IMG/VR virus record: IMGVR_UViG_3300012582_000004
Coordinates: 124,001-188,000 of that record
Source of the DNA: a virus
Length of the DNA stretch: 64,000 bases
Direction: 5' to 3' (one strand)
Shown piece after piece: positions 37,355 to 46,189 of this stretch; the stretch's first letter is position 1, and each line of letters opens with the position of its first letter. The notes under the pieces were generated by a model. It did no database searches. It saw only the letters and a list, made by a program, of their open reading frames with translations, and was not told where the DNA came from. A program made the position numbers and the translations under genes.

Positions 37355-37453
37355 ATGAGCATAAATATTAAAAGTCTTACATATGAAGATGTTAAAAATA
37401 TGTATCAAACAATTGATAATGAACAAACTAAAATATGGAAAATAAAGATTTAA
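37355..37453 (+). CDS. Possible 32-residue leader or microprotein
   Basis: The first ATG after the host-type promoter opens a 32-codon frame (MSINIKSLTYEDVKNMYQTI) that overlaps the next gene by 19 bases. It could be a real microprotein or a leader coupling translation of the downstream gene. Its very short distance from the promoter supports translation; there is no homology evidence. Confidence 0.45.
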   Translation: MSINIKSLTYEDVKNMYQTIDNEQTKIWKIKI

Positions 37454-37695
37454 TCAATGTAGGTTTTCAAGAGATATCTCATTTTACTATTGGTAATACT
37501 CTTATATTTCCATTGGGAAGAGATAGACATTTATCGGCAAGTAATATAGGAACTCCCAATGAATTTCTATATATTTGTAGTACGGATGATAAAGATTCTA
37601 AGAAAATTACGGATTTAATATGCTTACATAATTATGATTATGATGGCTATTTAACTATGGAAAAAATTATAGGCTTAATAAAAATATTAAAATAA
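37435..37695 (+). CDS. Unknown small protein (86 aa)
   Basis: 86 residues (MENKDLINVGFQEISHFTIG), soluble alpha/beta, no family recognised. The ending EKIIGLIKIL is helical. It overlaps the 32-residue frame and ends one base before smpB, so it belongs to the same operon. Confidence 0.65.
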   Translation: MENKDLINVGFQEISHFTIGNTLIFPLGRDRHLSASNIGTPNEFLYICSTDDKDSKKITDLICLHNYDYDGYLTMEKIIGLIKILK

Positions 37696-37696
37696 A

Positions 37697-38131
37697 ATGG
37701 AATTAAAGAATAGAAAAGCTAGTTTTGATTATCATTTCGAAGATACTGAAATTGCTGGGATTGTGTTAACTGGTTCTGAAATAAAATCATTACGTGAGGG
37801 TAAAGCTAGTTTAGTAGAAGGCTTTATATTCATTGACGATGATAATGAAATGTGGTTGAAAAAAATGTATATTGCACCATACGAAAATGGTGGATATGCA
37901 AACCACGAGCCTGTTAGAGATAGAAAACTTCTAATGACTAAGAAGCAGATTCAAAAATGGGATAAAGAGGTTCAGACATCAAATTTAACTATTATTCCAG
38001 TTAAAGGATTTTTTAATAAGAAAGGTATATTCAAATTAGAAATCGCTCTTGCTAAGGGTAAAAAACAATATAATAAAAAAGAATCTATAAAAGCTAAAGA
38101 TATTAAAAGGGATTTAGATAGAAATTTATAA
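37697..38131 (+). CDS. smpB: SmpB, tmRNA-binding protein
   Basis: 144 residues matching SmpB throughout: NRKASFDYHFEDTEIAGIVL, TGSEIKSLREGKASL, the YENGGYANHEP loop, and a C-terminal KGKKQYNKKESIKAKDIKRD tail that in bacteria enters the ribosomal mRNA channel. SmpB with tmRNA rescues stalled ribosomes and tags nascent chains for ClpXP/ClpAP-type proteases. The length is near the bacterial norm. No tmRNA was recognised in this window, so it would pair with host tmRNA or a phage copy elsewhere. Its presence in a phage is unusual. The stop overlaps the next start (ATAATGG). Confidence 0.93.
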   Translation: MELKNRKASFDYHFEDTEIAGIVLTGSEIKSLREGKASLVEGFIFIDDDNEMWLKKMYIAPYENGGYANHEPVRDRKLLMTKKQIQKWDKEVQTSNLTIIPVKGFFNKKGIFKLEIALAKGKKQYNKKESIKAKDIKRDLDRNL

Positions 38132-38595
38132 TGGAAAAAGGTAAACACTTTTTACAAAAAACTGAGTATACATGTGGGCCTGCTTGTATGAGAATGGTTT
38201 TATCAGATTTTGATATTGAATCAACTGAGATTGAATTGAAGAAGATGATGGATACCAACGAAAAAACTGGTACAACATACGAAAATATAATTACTTGTGG
38301 TATTGATAAATATAATTTATATTGTAAAAGTGGTGAAGACGGCTCTCTCGAATTATTGGAATATTTAGCAAAGACTGGATGGAGCGTAATTGTTTGTTAT
38401 ACGTTAGGTACTATGCCACACTATGCATTATATGGAAATAGTAATGGTCAACATATATTTCTTCGTGATCCAGCTTTTTCAAAAAGAAATTCTATAACAA
38501 TACATAAATTTTTGAAATCTTGGAGAGTCGATATGAAATCTTTTAAGAAATTAAACTCATTTAGATGGTACACAGCATTTAAAGACATAAGATAA
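38131..38595 (+). CDS. C39-like cysteine peptidase
   Basis: 154 residues with the papain-like C39 pattern: Gln9 (oxyanion), Cys15 in YTCGPACMRM, His97 in MPHYALYG and Asp113 in FLRDP. C39 domains usually cleave double-glycine leaders or isopeptides. This one is free-standing, without transporter or signal peptide, so it should be cytoplasmic. It overlaps smpB by one base and the next gene by one base. The substrate is unknown; it could process a phage or host protein. An acyltransferase of the BtrH type is the alternative. Confidence 0.8.
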   Translation: MEKGKHFLQKTEYTCGPACMRMVLSDFDIESTEIELKKMMDTNEKTGTTYENIITCGIDKYNLYCKSGEDGSLELLEYLAKTGWSVIVCYTLGTMPHYALYGNSNGQHIFLRDPAFSKRNSITIHKFLKSWRVDMKSFKKLNSFRWYTAFKDIR

Positions 38596-39110
38596 TGAAA
38601 GAGATAAAAAGAATTAGAGAAATTACGATTATGGTGAATAAACAAAGTGAAGGTTATACGTTTGATTTACATCCATTATCATTAAAAGAAGTTCGTGAAT
38701 ATTCACCAATGGCATTACGTGGTGCTATATTTGTATCGTATGATACTAAGATAGATTTTGAAATTTTTCAAGACAATGTATTGCCTCGTGTAATAGAAAT
38801 ATTGACTAATATGGATAACGAAAAATTACTCCATATTGATATTAAACTTATTATTCCTTATTCAGGTGAAGAAATATACATTAATAATTCAAAATCATGT
38901 TATGCATCCGATAATACTGTATTAGAAATTATCTTCGCAGAAGAAGAGAATATTGATGCAAGATATTGGTTTAGAGATATTGGTAAAGCTATAATTGAAA
39001 GAGAATATTTAGAAAATTACCATATATTAATATCTAAATATAGAATTTCTATAGTTTTAGGTAGTAGATGGTTTGTTAAACCTAATTATTATACTTTTTT
39101 AGGAGAATAA
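38595..39110 (+). CDS. Unknown protein (171 aa)
   Basis: Soluble alpha/beta protein (MKEIKRIREITIMVNKQSEG). The ATG overlaps the stop of the C39-like gene by one base, showing translational coupling. Motifs such as DARYWFRDIGKAI and YRISIVLGSRWF are not ones I recognise. Operon position suggests a link with SmpB and the peptidase, nothing more. Confidence 0.65.
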   Translation: MKEIKRIREITIMVNKQSEGYTFDLHPLSLKEVREYSPMALRGAIFVSYDTKIDFEIFQDNVLPRVIEILTNMDNEKLLHIDIKLIIPYSGEEIYINNSKSCYASDNTVLEIIFAEEENIDARYWFRDIGKAIIEREYLENYHILISKYRISIVLGSRWFVKPNYYTFLGE

Positions 39111-39111
39111 T

Positions 39112-39142
39112 TTGTAAAATTGTGATAATTTATTTATATTTA
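39112..39142 (+). promoter_or_regulatory. Bacteroidota-type promoter of the phosphoesterase gene
   Basis: TTG at 39112-39114, a 20-base spacer, TATATTTA at 39135-39142, then only four bases before the ATG at 39147. Transcription should begin at or next to the start codon, so the mRNA is predicted to be leaderless. Confidence 0.6.
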
Positions 39143-39146
39143 TAAT

Positions 39147-39716
39147 ATGCACTTAAATAAAGATAATATATTTTTCATATCGGATACTCATTTTTGGCAT
39201 AAAAATGTAATAAAATTCGATAATCGACCATTCAAATCTGTCGAAGAAATGAATGAAGCTTTGATATTAAATTGGAATAATGTTGTTAAAAAGGATAATA
39301 TAGTATTCTTTTTGGGTGATTTTGCATTTGCAGGAATAACAAAAACAAAAGAGATTGCGGATAGACTTAATGGGATTATACATGTAATTACAGGAAATCA
39401 TGATAATACAAAATTATTAGCTAAAACTGGTAGATTTGTATCTATAGAAGGATATAAAGAGATATGGATAGAAGGTACTTTGATATGTATGTCTCACTAC
39501 CCTATGATAGTATGGAATTCACATCACAGAGGTTCTATCCATCTGCACGGACATTCTCACGGTAGTTTAATTCCAACCGAATTTGGTAAAACTTATTATA
39601 AAAGAAAAGTAATAGATGTTGGATGTAATAATATTAATTATACACCTATATCTTATTTAGATATTTGTAAAATAATGAATGAAAAGGCTATTATTACTAT
39701 TGATAATCATAAATAA
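39147..39716 (+). CDS. Calcineurin-like metallophosphoesterase
   Basis: 189 residues with the full set of metal ligands: FISDTHFWHKN (Asp13, His15), FLGDFAFAG, ITGNHDN, MSHYPM and HGHSHG. Phages often carry such enzymes; substrates range from nucleic-acid ends to cyclic nucleotides, and the specific one here cannot be read. The predicted mRNA is leaderless from a host-type promoter, suggesting early expression. Confidence 0.92.
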   Translation: MHLNKDNIFFISDTHFWHKNVIKFDNRPFKSVEEMNEALILNWNNVVKKDNIVFFLGDFAFAGITKTKEIADRLNGIIHVITGNHDNTKLLAKTGRFVSIEGYKEIWIEGTLICMSHYPMIVWNSHHRGSIHLHGHSHGSLIPTEFGKTYYKRKVIDVGCNNINYTPISYLDICKIMNEKAIITIDNHK

Positions 39717-39756
39717 AATTTTAAAACTTTTATAAGTCATTTTACATATAATATAC

Positions 39757-40233
39757 ATGTCGAGTATAATCTTTGGTGCATCATTACTATTAGCAGTTTT
39801 AGTTTTTCTATTAATATTGGAAATTTTTTTTCTATTATTTAGTAAATCTGTATCATGTATAAATAAAGTTTATAATTTATTAAAAAATATAAACAATTTG
39901 GTATATGTTGGTAATTGTTTTTACTATAACTTCTATTATACTGATGATAAACATTTCTGGATTTTACAATATTCACCAAGAAGTCCTAAAATATTTAGGT
40001 TATATAAATGGGAAGATAACAGTTTAGACAACAAACATTTTTACTGTCAATTAGGACAACCCATTTCAGGTATTATGTTTCATATCATAACAAACAAGCT
40101 GGATAAAATTATAATTCCATTGAGTGGAGGAAGTAATACGGATGACATTAGAAAGGAGGCATCTATTATGAATTCTTATATAGAATTTAAAAGGATTTCA
40201 AAGCGTAAGAATTTAATTGATGAACTAATGTAA
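39757..40233 (+). CDS. Membrane-anchored protein, unknown (158 aa)
   Basis: A single long N-terminal hydrophobic segment (residues 3-29, SSIIFGASLLLAVLVFLLIL) anchors a 125-residue cytoplasmic or periplasmic beta-rich domain (FYYTDDKHFWILQYSPR). There is no cleavable signal-peptide site. No family recognised. Inner-membrane superinfection-exclusion or lysis-related proteins have this shape, but nothing specific supports either. Confidence 0.7.
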   Translation: MSSIIFGASLLLAVLVFLLILEIFFLLFSKSVSCINKVYNLLKNINNLVYVGNCFYYNFYYTDDKHFWILQYSPRSPKIFRLYKWEDNSLDNKHFYCQLGQPISGIMFHIITNKLDKIIIPLSGGSNTDDIRKEASIMNSYIEFKRISKRKNLIDELM

Positions 40234-40278
40234 TGTAGATGCTTTCTTTTTATAAATAAATTAAATAATAGGTACTGA

Positions 40279-40929
40279 ATGTCTTTATTTAATTTAGAGT
40301 CTAAAAAAATTCTTCTCGATTTTCGATATGCAAAAGAGGAACTAAACATAAAGAAAGAGATGATTGAAGAAATGAATGGACTCTTTAATAAAGCGGTTTC
40401 TGAATATCTTCAAAATGACATTGAATTGAAAACTCAATGGGATTTGTACCTTAAAAAGTCTGATGATAATATATCTAAAATATTGGATTTACAGAAATTT
40501 GAAGGTGATGTATATAAAATTGAAGATAATAATGAATCTATACAAGAAGTATTTGAAATAGAAGAAACAATAGAAAGCGAATTAGATAATTTTTTAAGAC
40601 ACGTTTATAGAGAAATTGTAAAGAAAACCCATCCTGATAAAACTACACATCTTTCAGAAGAAGAAAGAAATGTGAGGGATAAATTATACTTGGATGCTAC
40701 AGTTGCATATGAGATAAAAAGTTTAGCTGATATTTTATATTGTGCATACATACTTAAAATTCCATTTGAAATAAATAAAGATTATGTGGAATCTTTAAAA
40801 GATTCTTTACAAAGATGTAAAATGGAATCTATTTTTTTAGAAAAAACATATACATGGCAATGGTATCATGTTGATGAAATAATTAAACAAGAACTAATAT
40901 TTAAGTTTGTGAAACATTCAGTAAAGTAA
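40279..40929 (+). CDS. J-domain-like protein
   Basis: 216 residues. The region near 104-145 (FLRHVYREIVKKTHPDKTTH, then a second helix ending ATVAYEIKS) carries the HPD tripeptide at 118-120 between helices, as in DnaJ-type J-domains that stimulate DnaK. No Gly/Phe or zinc region is present. A coiled coil occupies residues 10-75. I infer a DnaK co-chaperone that could redirect the host Hsp70. A TATAAATA string at 40251-40258, like the T4 late promoter, lies 20 bases upstream. Confidence 0.7.
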   Translation: MSLFNLESKKILLDFRYAKEELNIKKEMIEEMNGLFNKAVSEYLQNDIELKTQWDLYLKKSDDNISKILDLQKFEGDVYKIEDNNESIQEVFEIEETIESELDNFLRHVYREIVKKTHPDKTTHLSEEERNVRDKLYLDATVAYEIKSLADILYCAYILKIPFEINKDYVESLKDSLQRCKMESIFLEKTYTWQWYHVDEIIKQELIFKFVKHSVK

Positions 40930-40934
40930 AAATA

Positions 40935-41894
40935 TTATGATAAGTATTTAATTTCCACATAATCATCTACATCAATTATGTATGGTAAATACGTTAAATC
41001 AAAATAAAGTGTAGATGTTGTTGTTGGTTTGTAATTACTTACCGAATCGAAATAATAATCTTGTTTTTTTAATTTAACACCATTAATGAATATATCGGCA
41101 TCAGTTACAGCATTTATAGGATATGTAAACGTTCCACCGTAAGTAACTGCTCCAGATGTTCCAGATAAAGAAAAGCCTGTTTGCTCTAACCAAATATTTT
41201 GATTTAATGCTGAACCACTTACAGCATTATCAACATAAGCTTTATCAACAAGTGAGCGATTAGTATAAGTAGAAGAATAATCAGCAGCATATTTAAATCC
41301 GCCATTAGTACCAGATACATCCGTATATAAACCTCCACCATTTAAATGTAATGTTGCTAATGGTGAAGATAATGCTATAGCAGATGCAATGATATTTACA
41401 TTACCACTACTTGATGTTATATTAGTATTAAATGTCGATACTATATTAACGATACCATTTGTTGCACTTGTACCATTACTGTATAAATTTATGCTATTTG
41501 CTGTAATATTATTATAACCATTTGAAGCTATTAATGATATACCATCAGTGTTTGTAGTAGTTAAACTAATTTTATCAGAATCGGAATAATTTTGAATATT
41601 AAGTACTACACTATCGGATTCTATTGCAATACCAGAACCAACATTTACATTAATTATACCAGATGTAGAATCACCAGATAGTCCTGCGCCAGCAAGAGTT
41701 GTAGTGTTTGACGTTGCGGTATTAATTTTGCTATCTACATAATCTTTTGTAGTAAATTCTCTTACATCTACAATTTCGCTGATTGTTTTATCAGAACCTA
41801 AAGTAGCAGTATCAGGTAAAATTTTACTACCACTGCGTATTTTTTCTAAATCTAATGAATCATTCTTAATCTGCTTCCCTTTAATTTGTCCCAT
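40935..41894 (-). CDS. Virion fibre-like protein (319 aa)
   Basis: Starts MGQIKGKQIKNDSLDLEKI, an N-terminus typical of phage fibre or baseplate-wedge trimers that anchor to the virion. The middle is a repetitive Asn/Thr/Ser/Ile beta-helix-like region (NGIVNIVSTFNTNITSSSGN). The C-terminal 50 residues (DIFINGVKLKKQDYYF, ending VDDYVEIKYLS) form a module shared with the 49625-50164 protein. Probably a trimeric fibre segment. A phage-type promoter precedes it. Confidence 0.8.
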   Translation of the reverse strand: MGQIKGKQIKNDSLDLEKIRSGSKILPDTATLGSDKTISEIVDVREFTTKDYVDSKINTATSNTTTLAGAGLSGDSTSGIINVNVGSGIAIESDSVVLNIQNYSDSDKISLTTTNTDGISLIASNGYNNITANSINLYSNGTSATNGIVNIVSTFNTNITSSSGNVNIIASAIALSSPLATLHLNGGGLYTDVSGTNGGFKYAADYSSTYTNRSLVDKAYVDNAVSGSALNQNIWLEQTGFSLSGTSGAVTYGGTFTYPINAVTDADIFINGVKLKKQDYYFDSVSNYKPTTTSTLYFDLTYLPYIIDVDDYVEIKYLS

Positions 41895-41913
41895 TAAATT
41901 CTTTAGGATTTAA

Positions 41914-41929
41914 TGTATATATAAAAAAA
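41914..41929 (-). promoter_or_regulatory. Putative phage-type promoter of the 319-residue fibre gene
   Basis: On the minus strand TTTTTTTATATATACA, 20 bases upstream of the ATG at 41894, nearly the same as the elements at 23071 and 25777. Confidence 0.5.
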
Positions 41930-41943
41930 TTGAAATATTTAAT

Positions 41944-42504
41944 TTAAATATTCTTAAAATATTCTAAACAAAGTGCTGTAATAGTATCAGATGGATTTAA
42001 ATTTTTAACAAATTTAACATCAATTCTGACAGAAATACTTTTATCTTCTATTTCAGAACCATCCCCTTTAGCTAATACTTTTTCATAATCAGTATCATTT
42101 AAAGGAACATAATAAATATGATATTGCGCTGTACATCCTTTATTAAAAAATAGTTGATTTAACTTTTTAAATCCTCTGTAATGGGTGTGTAGTTTTATTC
42201 CAGCTTCTTCTTCAAGTTCTCTAATTAATGTTCTTTCCGCAGTTTCACCTTCTTCTATAGCACCTGATAAAATAGTTAAGTAGAATTCTTTCTTATTAAC
42301 CCAATTATATGTAGGTACATATTCCTTTCTTAATACTAATTCATCATGTTCTAATAGATATACTATAGCGACAATGCAATCTTTTTCGCACACACCTTCC
42401 CAACCATCTAATTCTTTAATTTTAATGTAACTTCCCTTCCAAAGGTAGTTATCATCATCTTTAAGTTTTTTATTTGATTGAAATAATTTAGAGAACTTAT
42501 CCAT
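41944..42504 (-). CDS. NUDIX hydrolase
   Basis: 186 residues. A complete Nudix box at residues 81-103 (GAIEEGETAERTLI, then RELEEEAGI) fits Gx5Ex7REUxEExGU. The surrounding fold resembles ADP-sugar pyrophosphatases (GDP-mannose/ADP-ribose type: a YVPTYNWVNKKEFYLTILSG strand leading into the box). It hydrolyses a nucleoside diphosphate linked to another group; NADH, ADP-ribose, nucleotide-sugar or mRNA-cap-like substrates are possible. It follows the transglycosylase gene by four bases. Confidence 0.92.
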   Translation of the reverse strand: MDKFSKLFQSNKKLKDDDNYLWKGSYIKIKELDGWEGVCEKDCIVAIVYLLEHDELVLRKEYVPTYNWVNKKEFYLTILSGAIEEGETAERTLIRELEEEAGIKLHTHYRGFKKLNQLFFNKGCTAQYHIYYVPLNDTDYEKVLAKGDGSEIEDKSISVRIDVKFVKNLNPSDTITALCLEYFKNI

Positions 42505-42508
42505 TTAA

Positions 42509-43405
42509 TTAAGCAACATTTTTTGGAATATCCTTTTTAACATAATCTTTAAATTCTCCAACAGTAATTTGCCCATCTTTATTTAAATCTACACCTGGAT
42601 TTTGTTGAGCTACCTTCTTACCACCTAATGCATCATCATCATCTTTACCTAATCCAATAGGATAAAAAGTTATCATATAGAGGTCTTCTACTGAATGAAT
42701 TTTACCTGTATATTTTTCAAAATATTTAAAAATTAAATCTAGCTGATTTAAGGCTGGCATTTTACGAATTTCTTCTACAGATGTATTTAACCCTCGTGCT
42801 GTTGATGGTATAAATTGTAACAAGCCACTAGCACCTGAGTATTTGTTCACTATAGTTGGTGAAAAACTTGATTCTTTTTTAATTACATAGGATAACCAAT
42901 TAGCTTTAATTTGTAATTTCTTACTTATCTCATACAATTTAGCTATAAATTCTTCTGGGTTTTCTATATTTTTAACAATTAAATCTTGGTAAATTAACTC
43001 ACTATCATTTTCTAATTGTTTAGACAATTCTTCAAAATGTTTTTTAATTATTTCTTTAGCCTTATCATTTTGAGCCAACTGATAAATAATTGATTGTTGT
43101 TCTGGTGTTACTGTATTATTTTTTATTTCTAAATCACCTTTAACAAGATTAGATAAATCTTTATTGGTTTTAATTAAATGTAATAGTGATTTAACCTGTC
43201 CCATCGTTTCTGCGCCAAAAATACTATCTATATAAAAGCGTGTTAAATGAAATCCTAATATTTCAAGTGATGTTTGTAAATTTTTAACACCTTCTGAATT
43301 TTGCATCCATGTAATAGATTTATATAATTCTTTAGCATCCTTTTCAGCTTCTATTTTATCATTTCCCCAAAAAAGGAATTCATTTACAGTTTTGAAATAT
43401 TTCAT
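42509..43405 (-). CDS. Lytic transglycosylase with PG-binding domain, EF-hand and capsid-targeting-like N-terminus
   Basis: 298 residues. N-terminus MKYFKTVNEFLFWGN matches the capsid-targeting-like group. Residues 40-78 are a PG_binding_1 domain (VKNLQTSLEILGF, DSIFGAET). Residues 165-240 are an SLT lysozyme-like domain with catalytic Glu178 in KKESSFSP and GASGLLQFIPST. Residues 273-284 are a classical EF-hand loop, DLNKDGQITVGE, so calcium may control activity. It should cut peptidoglycan during entry or lysis; virion packaging is inferred from the N-terminus. Confidence 0.9.
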   Translation of the reverse strand: MKYFKTVNEFLFWGNDKIEAEKDAKELYKSITWMQNSEGVKNLQTSLEILGFHLTRFYIDSIFGAETMGQVKSLLHLIKTNKDLSNLVKGDLEIKNNTVTPEQQSIIYQLAQNDKAKEIIKKHFEELSKQLENDSELIYQDLIVKNIENPEEFIAKLYEISKKLQIKANWLSYVIKKESSFSPTIVNKYSGASGLLQFIPSTARGLNTSVEEIRKMPALNQLDLIFKYFEKYTGKIHSVEDLYMITFYPIGLGKDDDDALGGKKVAQQNPGVDLNKDGQITVGEFKDYVKKDIPKNVA

Positions 43406-43406
43406 A

Positions 43407-43427
43407 ATGTATATATTATATTATAAG
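43407..43427 (-). promoter_or_regulatory. Putative phage-type promoter of the transglycosylase/NUDIX pair
   Basis: On the minus strand TATAATATAATATATACA, immediately before the ATG at 43405. Its TAATATATA core is only a few bases from the start, so the leader would be very short. Confidence 0.4.
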
Positions 43428-43536
43428 TTCTTTTTTACTGTGTTTATTATATTCCGTAAAATTGTATCATATAGTCCATTTATATAGAAAAGGAAAAAAT
43501 ATATAACCGTTTTATATAATGTTTTAGCTTAAATTT

Positions 43537-46074
43537 TTAAAATTTGTAAGCATTCGATATAATTTTTCTATTAGAATTGTCAATTAGTAACGCCATTCTT
43601 GTATCACGCAGGATGTATTGGTTTAGCGATTTTGAAAATTTATCCTTCTCAACTACATCACTAAATATTCTAAGATTGGTATAGTACATATTAGATCCTA
43701 ACAATTCCACTACTAAATTCGTATTATCCCATGTTTGTGGAATGTATGCTGAACCTCCTTCTGATACTAATTTCAATTCTGATGATGAGGATGAACCTGG
43801 TTGAGTATCACCATAACGCTCATATAAAGCCCAATCAATTTTATGTTGTCTTTGATTTAAATTAATTATTATACCATACCATTTATTTTGAACTACGCTC
43901 ATATCATATTCATATAATGTAGCATTAACAACTATTTGTAATTTACCGTCTTTGTATCCAATTTTATACCCATTATCATTTTTAAAATTGTGTATGAAAT
44001 TATAATATTGACCTGAAACTAAATCAACTATATTAAACCAATTCATAAAACATCTATTTTCACCTTCTATTAGATAATTATCTAGCTTCGCATAAGTAAT
44101 AGCTGGTATACCAACAAAATTGCTTAAATCATAAAAATTGAGGGATATAATATTAGGGCCATTTTCCAATTCAAAATCAATAATAGGTGCTTTTATACTT
44201 AATCTCACTATTTCTTCTGTTAAATTTTGTTGTGTTATTTTATCTGAAATTTTATTCTTCTCTTCTTGTACTTGTTCACCAATAAGAGTTTCTAAAGCAT
44301 TATCTGTTGTAGCATCATGAATTTCTTGATCGAATTCTCGTCTATCAATAGAAGTATCTGTTTCGTGTTTAGTGAGAATAACTTTATAGTATACTGATGA
44401 ATTCATGAAATTTTTTGACATTTGTGCATGTTCCACTCTATACCATCTATTTGTCAAACAAAAGAAAATAATATCTTTTTTAGCAGGTCTTTCTGTAATA
44501 CCAAACGCATTATGAAATTCATCTTTAGTGATATTAATTTCAGATGATTCGAATAAAGCTAAATCAAAACTTGTAAAATTTACAGTATTTTCTGGTATTT
44601 TATTTTCAGGAAATAATATTTTTATTCTCTTTTTATTACTAAGGTTCATCGTACCATATTCATGTAATATATTATCGACACCAGAACCATCAGGTGTTGC
44701 TTTATAATAATCAACTTCCCAACCATAAACATTAGTTACATCATTTGCTAATTTATTATACAAATCAATTGGTTGACTAAAATTATATGGGTTATATGTA
44801 GGTGCGCATGAATTAGCCCACTCATTTTTAATTTCATCAAATGTAGCTATGCTATCAGGTGTATCAACATTATTAGTTGAACCACAACTTGGACATTCAC
44901 AGTCAACATTATATAAACAATCCATTCTCAATCCTAATTTATTCATTTTCGCATAATCATTTGTGATATTTTGAAAATCTCCTTCGAATATAATATCTCT
45001 TAATCCAATTGATCCTGTATTATCTGTACCATTTCTCGTAAATGCTATTTCTATATAAAAGAAAGATAGCATATCTGTTTTAATTGTTGAAAAATTTGCT
45101 TGTGTGAATGGAGTCCATTGACTCCATTGTTTTTTATTTTTAGAATACCTGTATTGAATATCCATCATTCTTGTAGAAGTTTCACCAATAATTGATATTT
45201 GATAACCAGTAAATTTGAATGCTTTAAAAACAAAAGGAGGTTGTAAAATTATTCTATCTCCTATTTTATATAAGTCAAATATGGTATCAGTAAATATGTT
45301 AGATTGTTCTGCTAAAAATTTAACTTCATTTAGATAAATTCTTTTTTTATAATTATTATCTAAACTTCTTTCTGTATAAATTATTTGAAGAATTTCACCA
45401 CCTATAAGAGTAATTCCAGCAAAAAGTGGATTAATGTATATAAAATCACCTTTATTAATTATACTATCAGCAGTTAATAAACTTGTTCCGAATAATATAG
45501 AGTTACTATCCAATAATACGCTATCAAGAACGAATCCATAACTACCTTGTGTGGGATAATCTCTATCGAATTGAAAGAAACTACTACCATCAAATACATT
45601 TGTCCATCCTAATGTTTTAGGTTTATCCACTACTATAGAAAATGTAAAATTTCTATCTACTGGTATACAGCTATATTTAAACTCAAACCATGCATCATAT
45701 CCTTTAATAGTATTAAAATTTTCTAAATCTATAATAAGCCAATCTGACCAAGTTATGTTATCGAATGAGTATCTAAATTGTTTTTCAAAATATAAAAAAT
45801 CGGTATCACCAATAACATTATCGATGAAATCTTTCCATTCTAAAATATTTTCAATTTTTTCCGTTGTTCTCCATTGAATTACTTCATTTTCATATGCGAG
45901 CGATACTAAATTTGTACCTGATGTACCTTCCAAACTAGGAAATATAGGAATACCATTAGTACCATCATCATCCCATAAATAAGGAATTTGAACTAATGAT
46001 GGTGAAAATATAAAAGATAGTGATACATTTTCATTCAAGTCGTTGTTTACTATAGGATTAAGTATGATACTCAA
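43537..46074 (-). CDS. Virion protein with Cys cluster and C-terminal LamG-like domain (845 aa)
   Basis: The best start is a TTG at 46074 (MSIILNPIVNND): no ATG lies in frame between it and the upstream stop at 46201, and a promoter-like TATATAAC element is 20-odd bases upstream. A cysteine cluster near residue 383 (CLYNVDCECPSCGS) may bind zinc. The C-terminal third is LamG-like (CFMNWFNIVDL to KWYGIIINLNQRQHKIDW). GTNG and GTSGTN inserts occur near the N-terminus. Probably a baseplate or fibre-hub component. Confidence 0.82.
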   Translation of the reverse strand: MSIILNPIVNNDLNENVSLSFIFSPSLVQIPYLWDDDGTNGIPIFPSLEGTSGTNLVSLAYENEVIQWRTTEKIENILEWKDFIDNVIGDTDFLYFEKQFRYSFDNITWSDWLIIDLENFNTIKGYDAWFEFKYSCIPVDRNFTFSIVVDKPKTLGWTNVFDGSSFFQFDRDYPTQGSYGFVLDSVLLDSNSILFGTSLLTADSIINKGDFIYINPLFAGITLIGGEILQIIYTERSLDNNYKKRIYLNEVKFLAEQSNIFTDTIFDLYKIGDRIILQPPFVFKAFKFTGYQISIIGETSTRMMDIQYRYSKNKKQWSQWTPFTQANFSTIKTDMLSFFYIEIAFTRNGTDNTGSIGLRDIIFEGDFQNITNDYAKMNKLGLRMDCLYNVDCECPSCGSTNNVDTPDSIATFDEIKNEWANSCAPTYNPYNFSQPIDLYNKLANDVTNVYGWEVDYYKATPDGSGVDNILHEYGTMNLSNKKRIKILFPENKIPENTVNFTSFDLALFESSEINITKDEFHNAFGITERPAKKDIIFFCLTNRWYRVEHAQMSKNFMNSSVYYKVILTKHETDTSIDRREFDQEIHDATTDNALETLIGEQVQEEKNKISDKITQQNLTEEIVRLSIKAPIIDFELENGPNIISLNFYDLSNFVGIPAITYAKLDNYLIEGENRCFMNWFNIVDLVSGQYYNFIHNFKNDNGYKIGYKDGKLQIVVNATLYEYDMSVVQNKWYGIIINLNQRQHKIDWALYERYGDTQPGSSSSSELKLVSEGGSAYIPQTWDNTNLVVELLGSNMYYTNLRIFSDVVEKDKFSKSLNQYILRDTRMALLIDNSNRKIISNAYKF

Positions 46075-46090
46075 AGTTATTCTATCATTT

Positions 46091-46106
46091 TTGTTATATA
46101 TTAATT
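46091..46106 (-). promoter_or_regulatory. Putative phage-type promoter of the 845-residue gene
   Basis: On the minus strand AATTAATATATAACAA, 17 bases before the TTG at 46074. It supports that non-ATG start. Confidence 0.45.
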
Positions 46107-46189
46107 TTGGTGGTAATAAAATAAAATGACAATTAAGATGAAAATATTCCTTTTGACAAGTCGCAATATTAAATTTTGATATTAATGAG

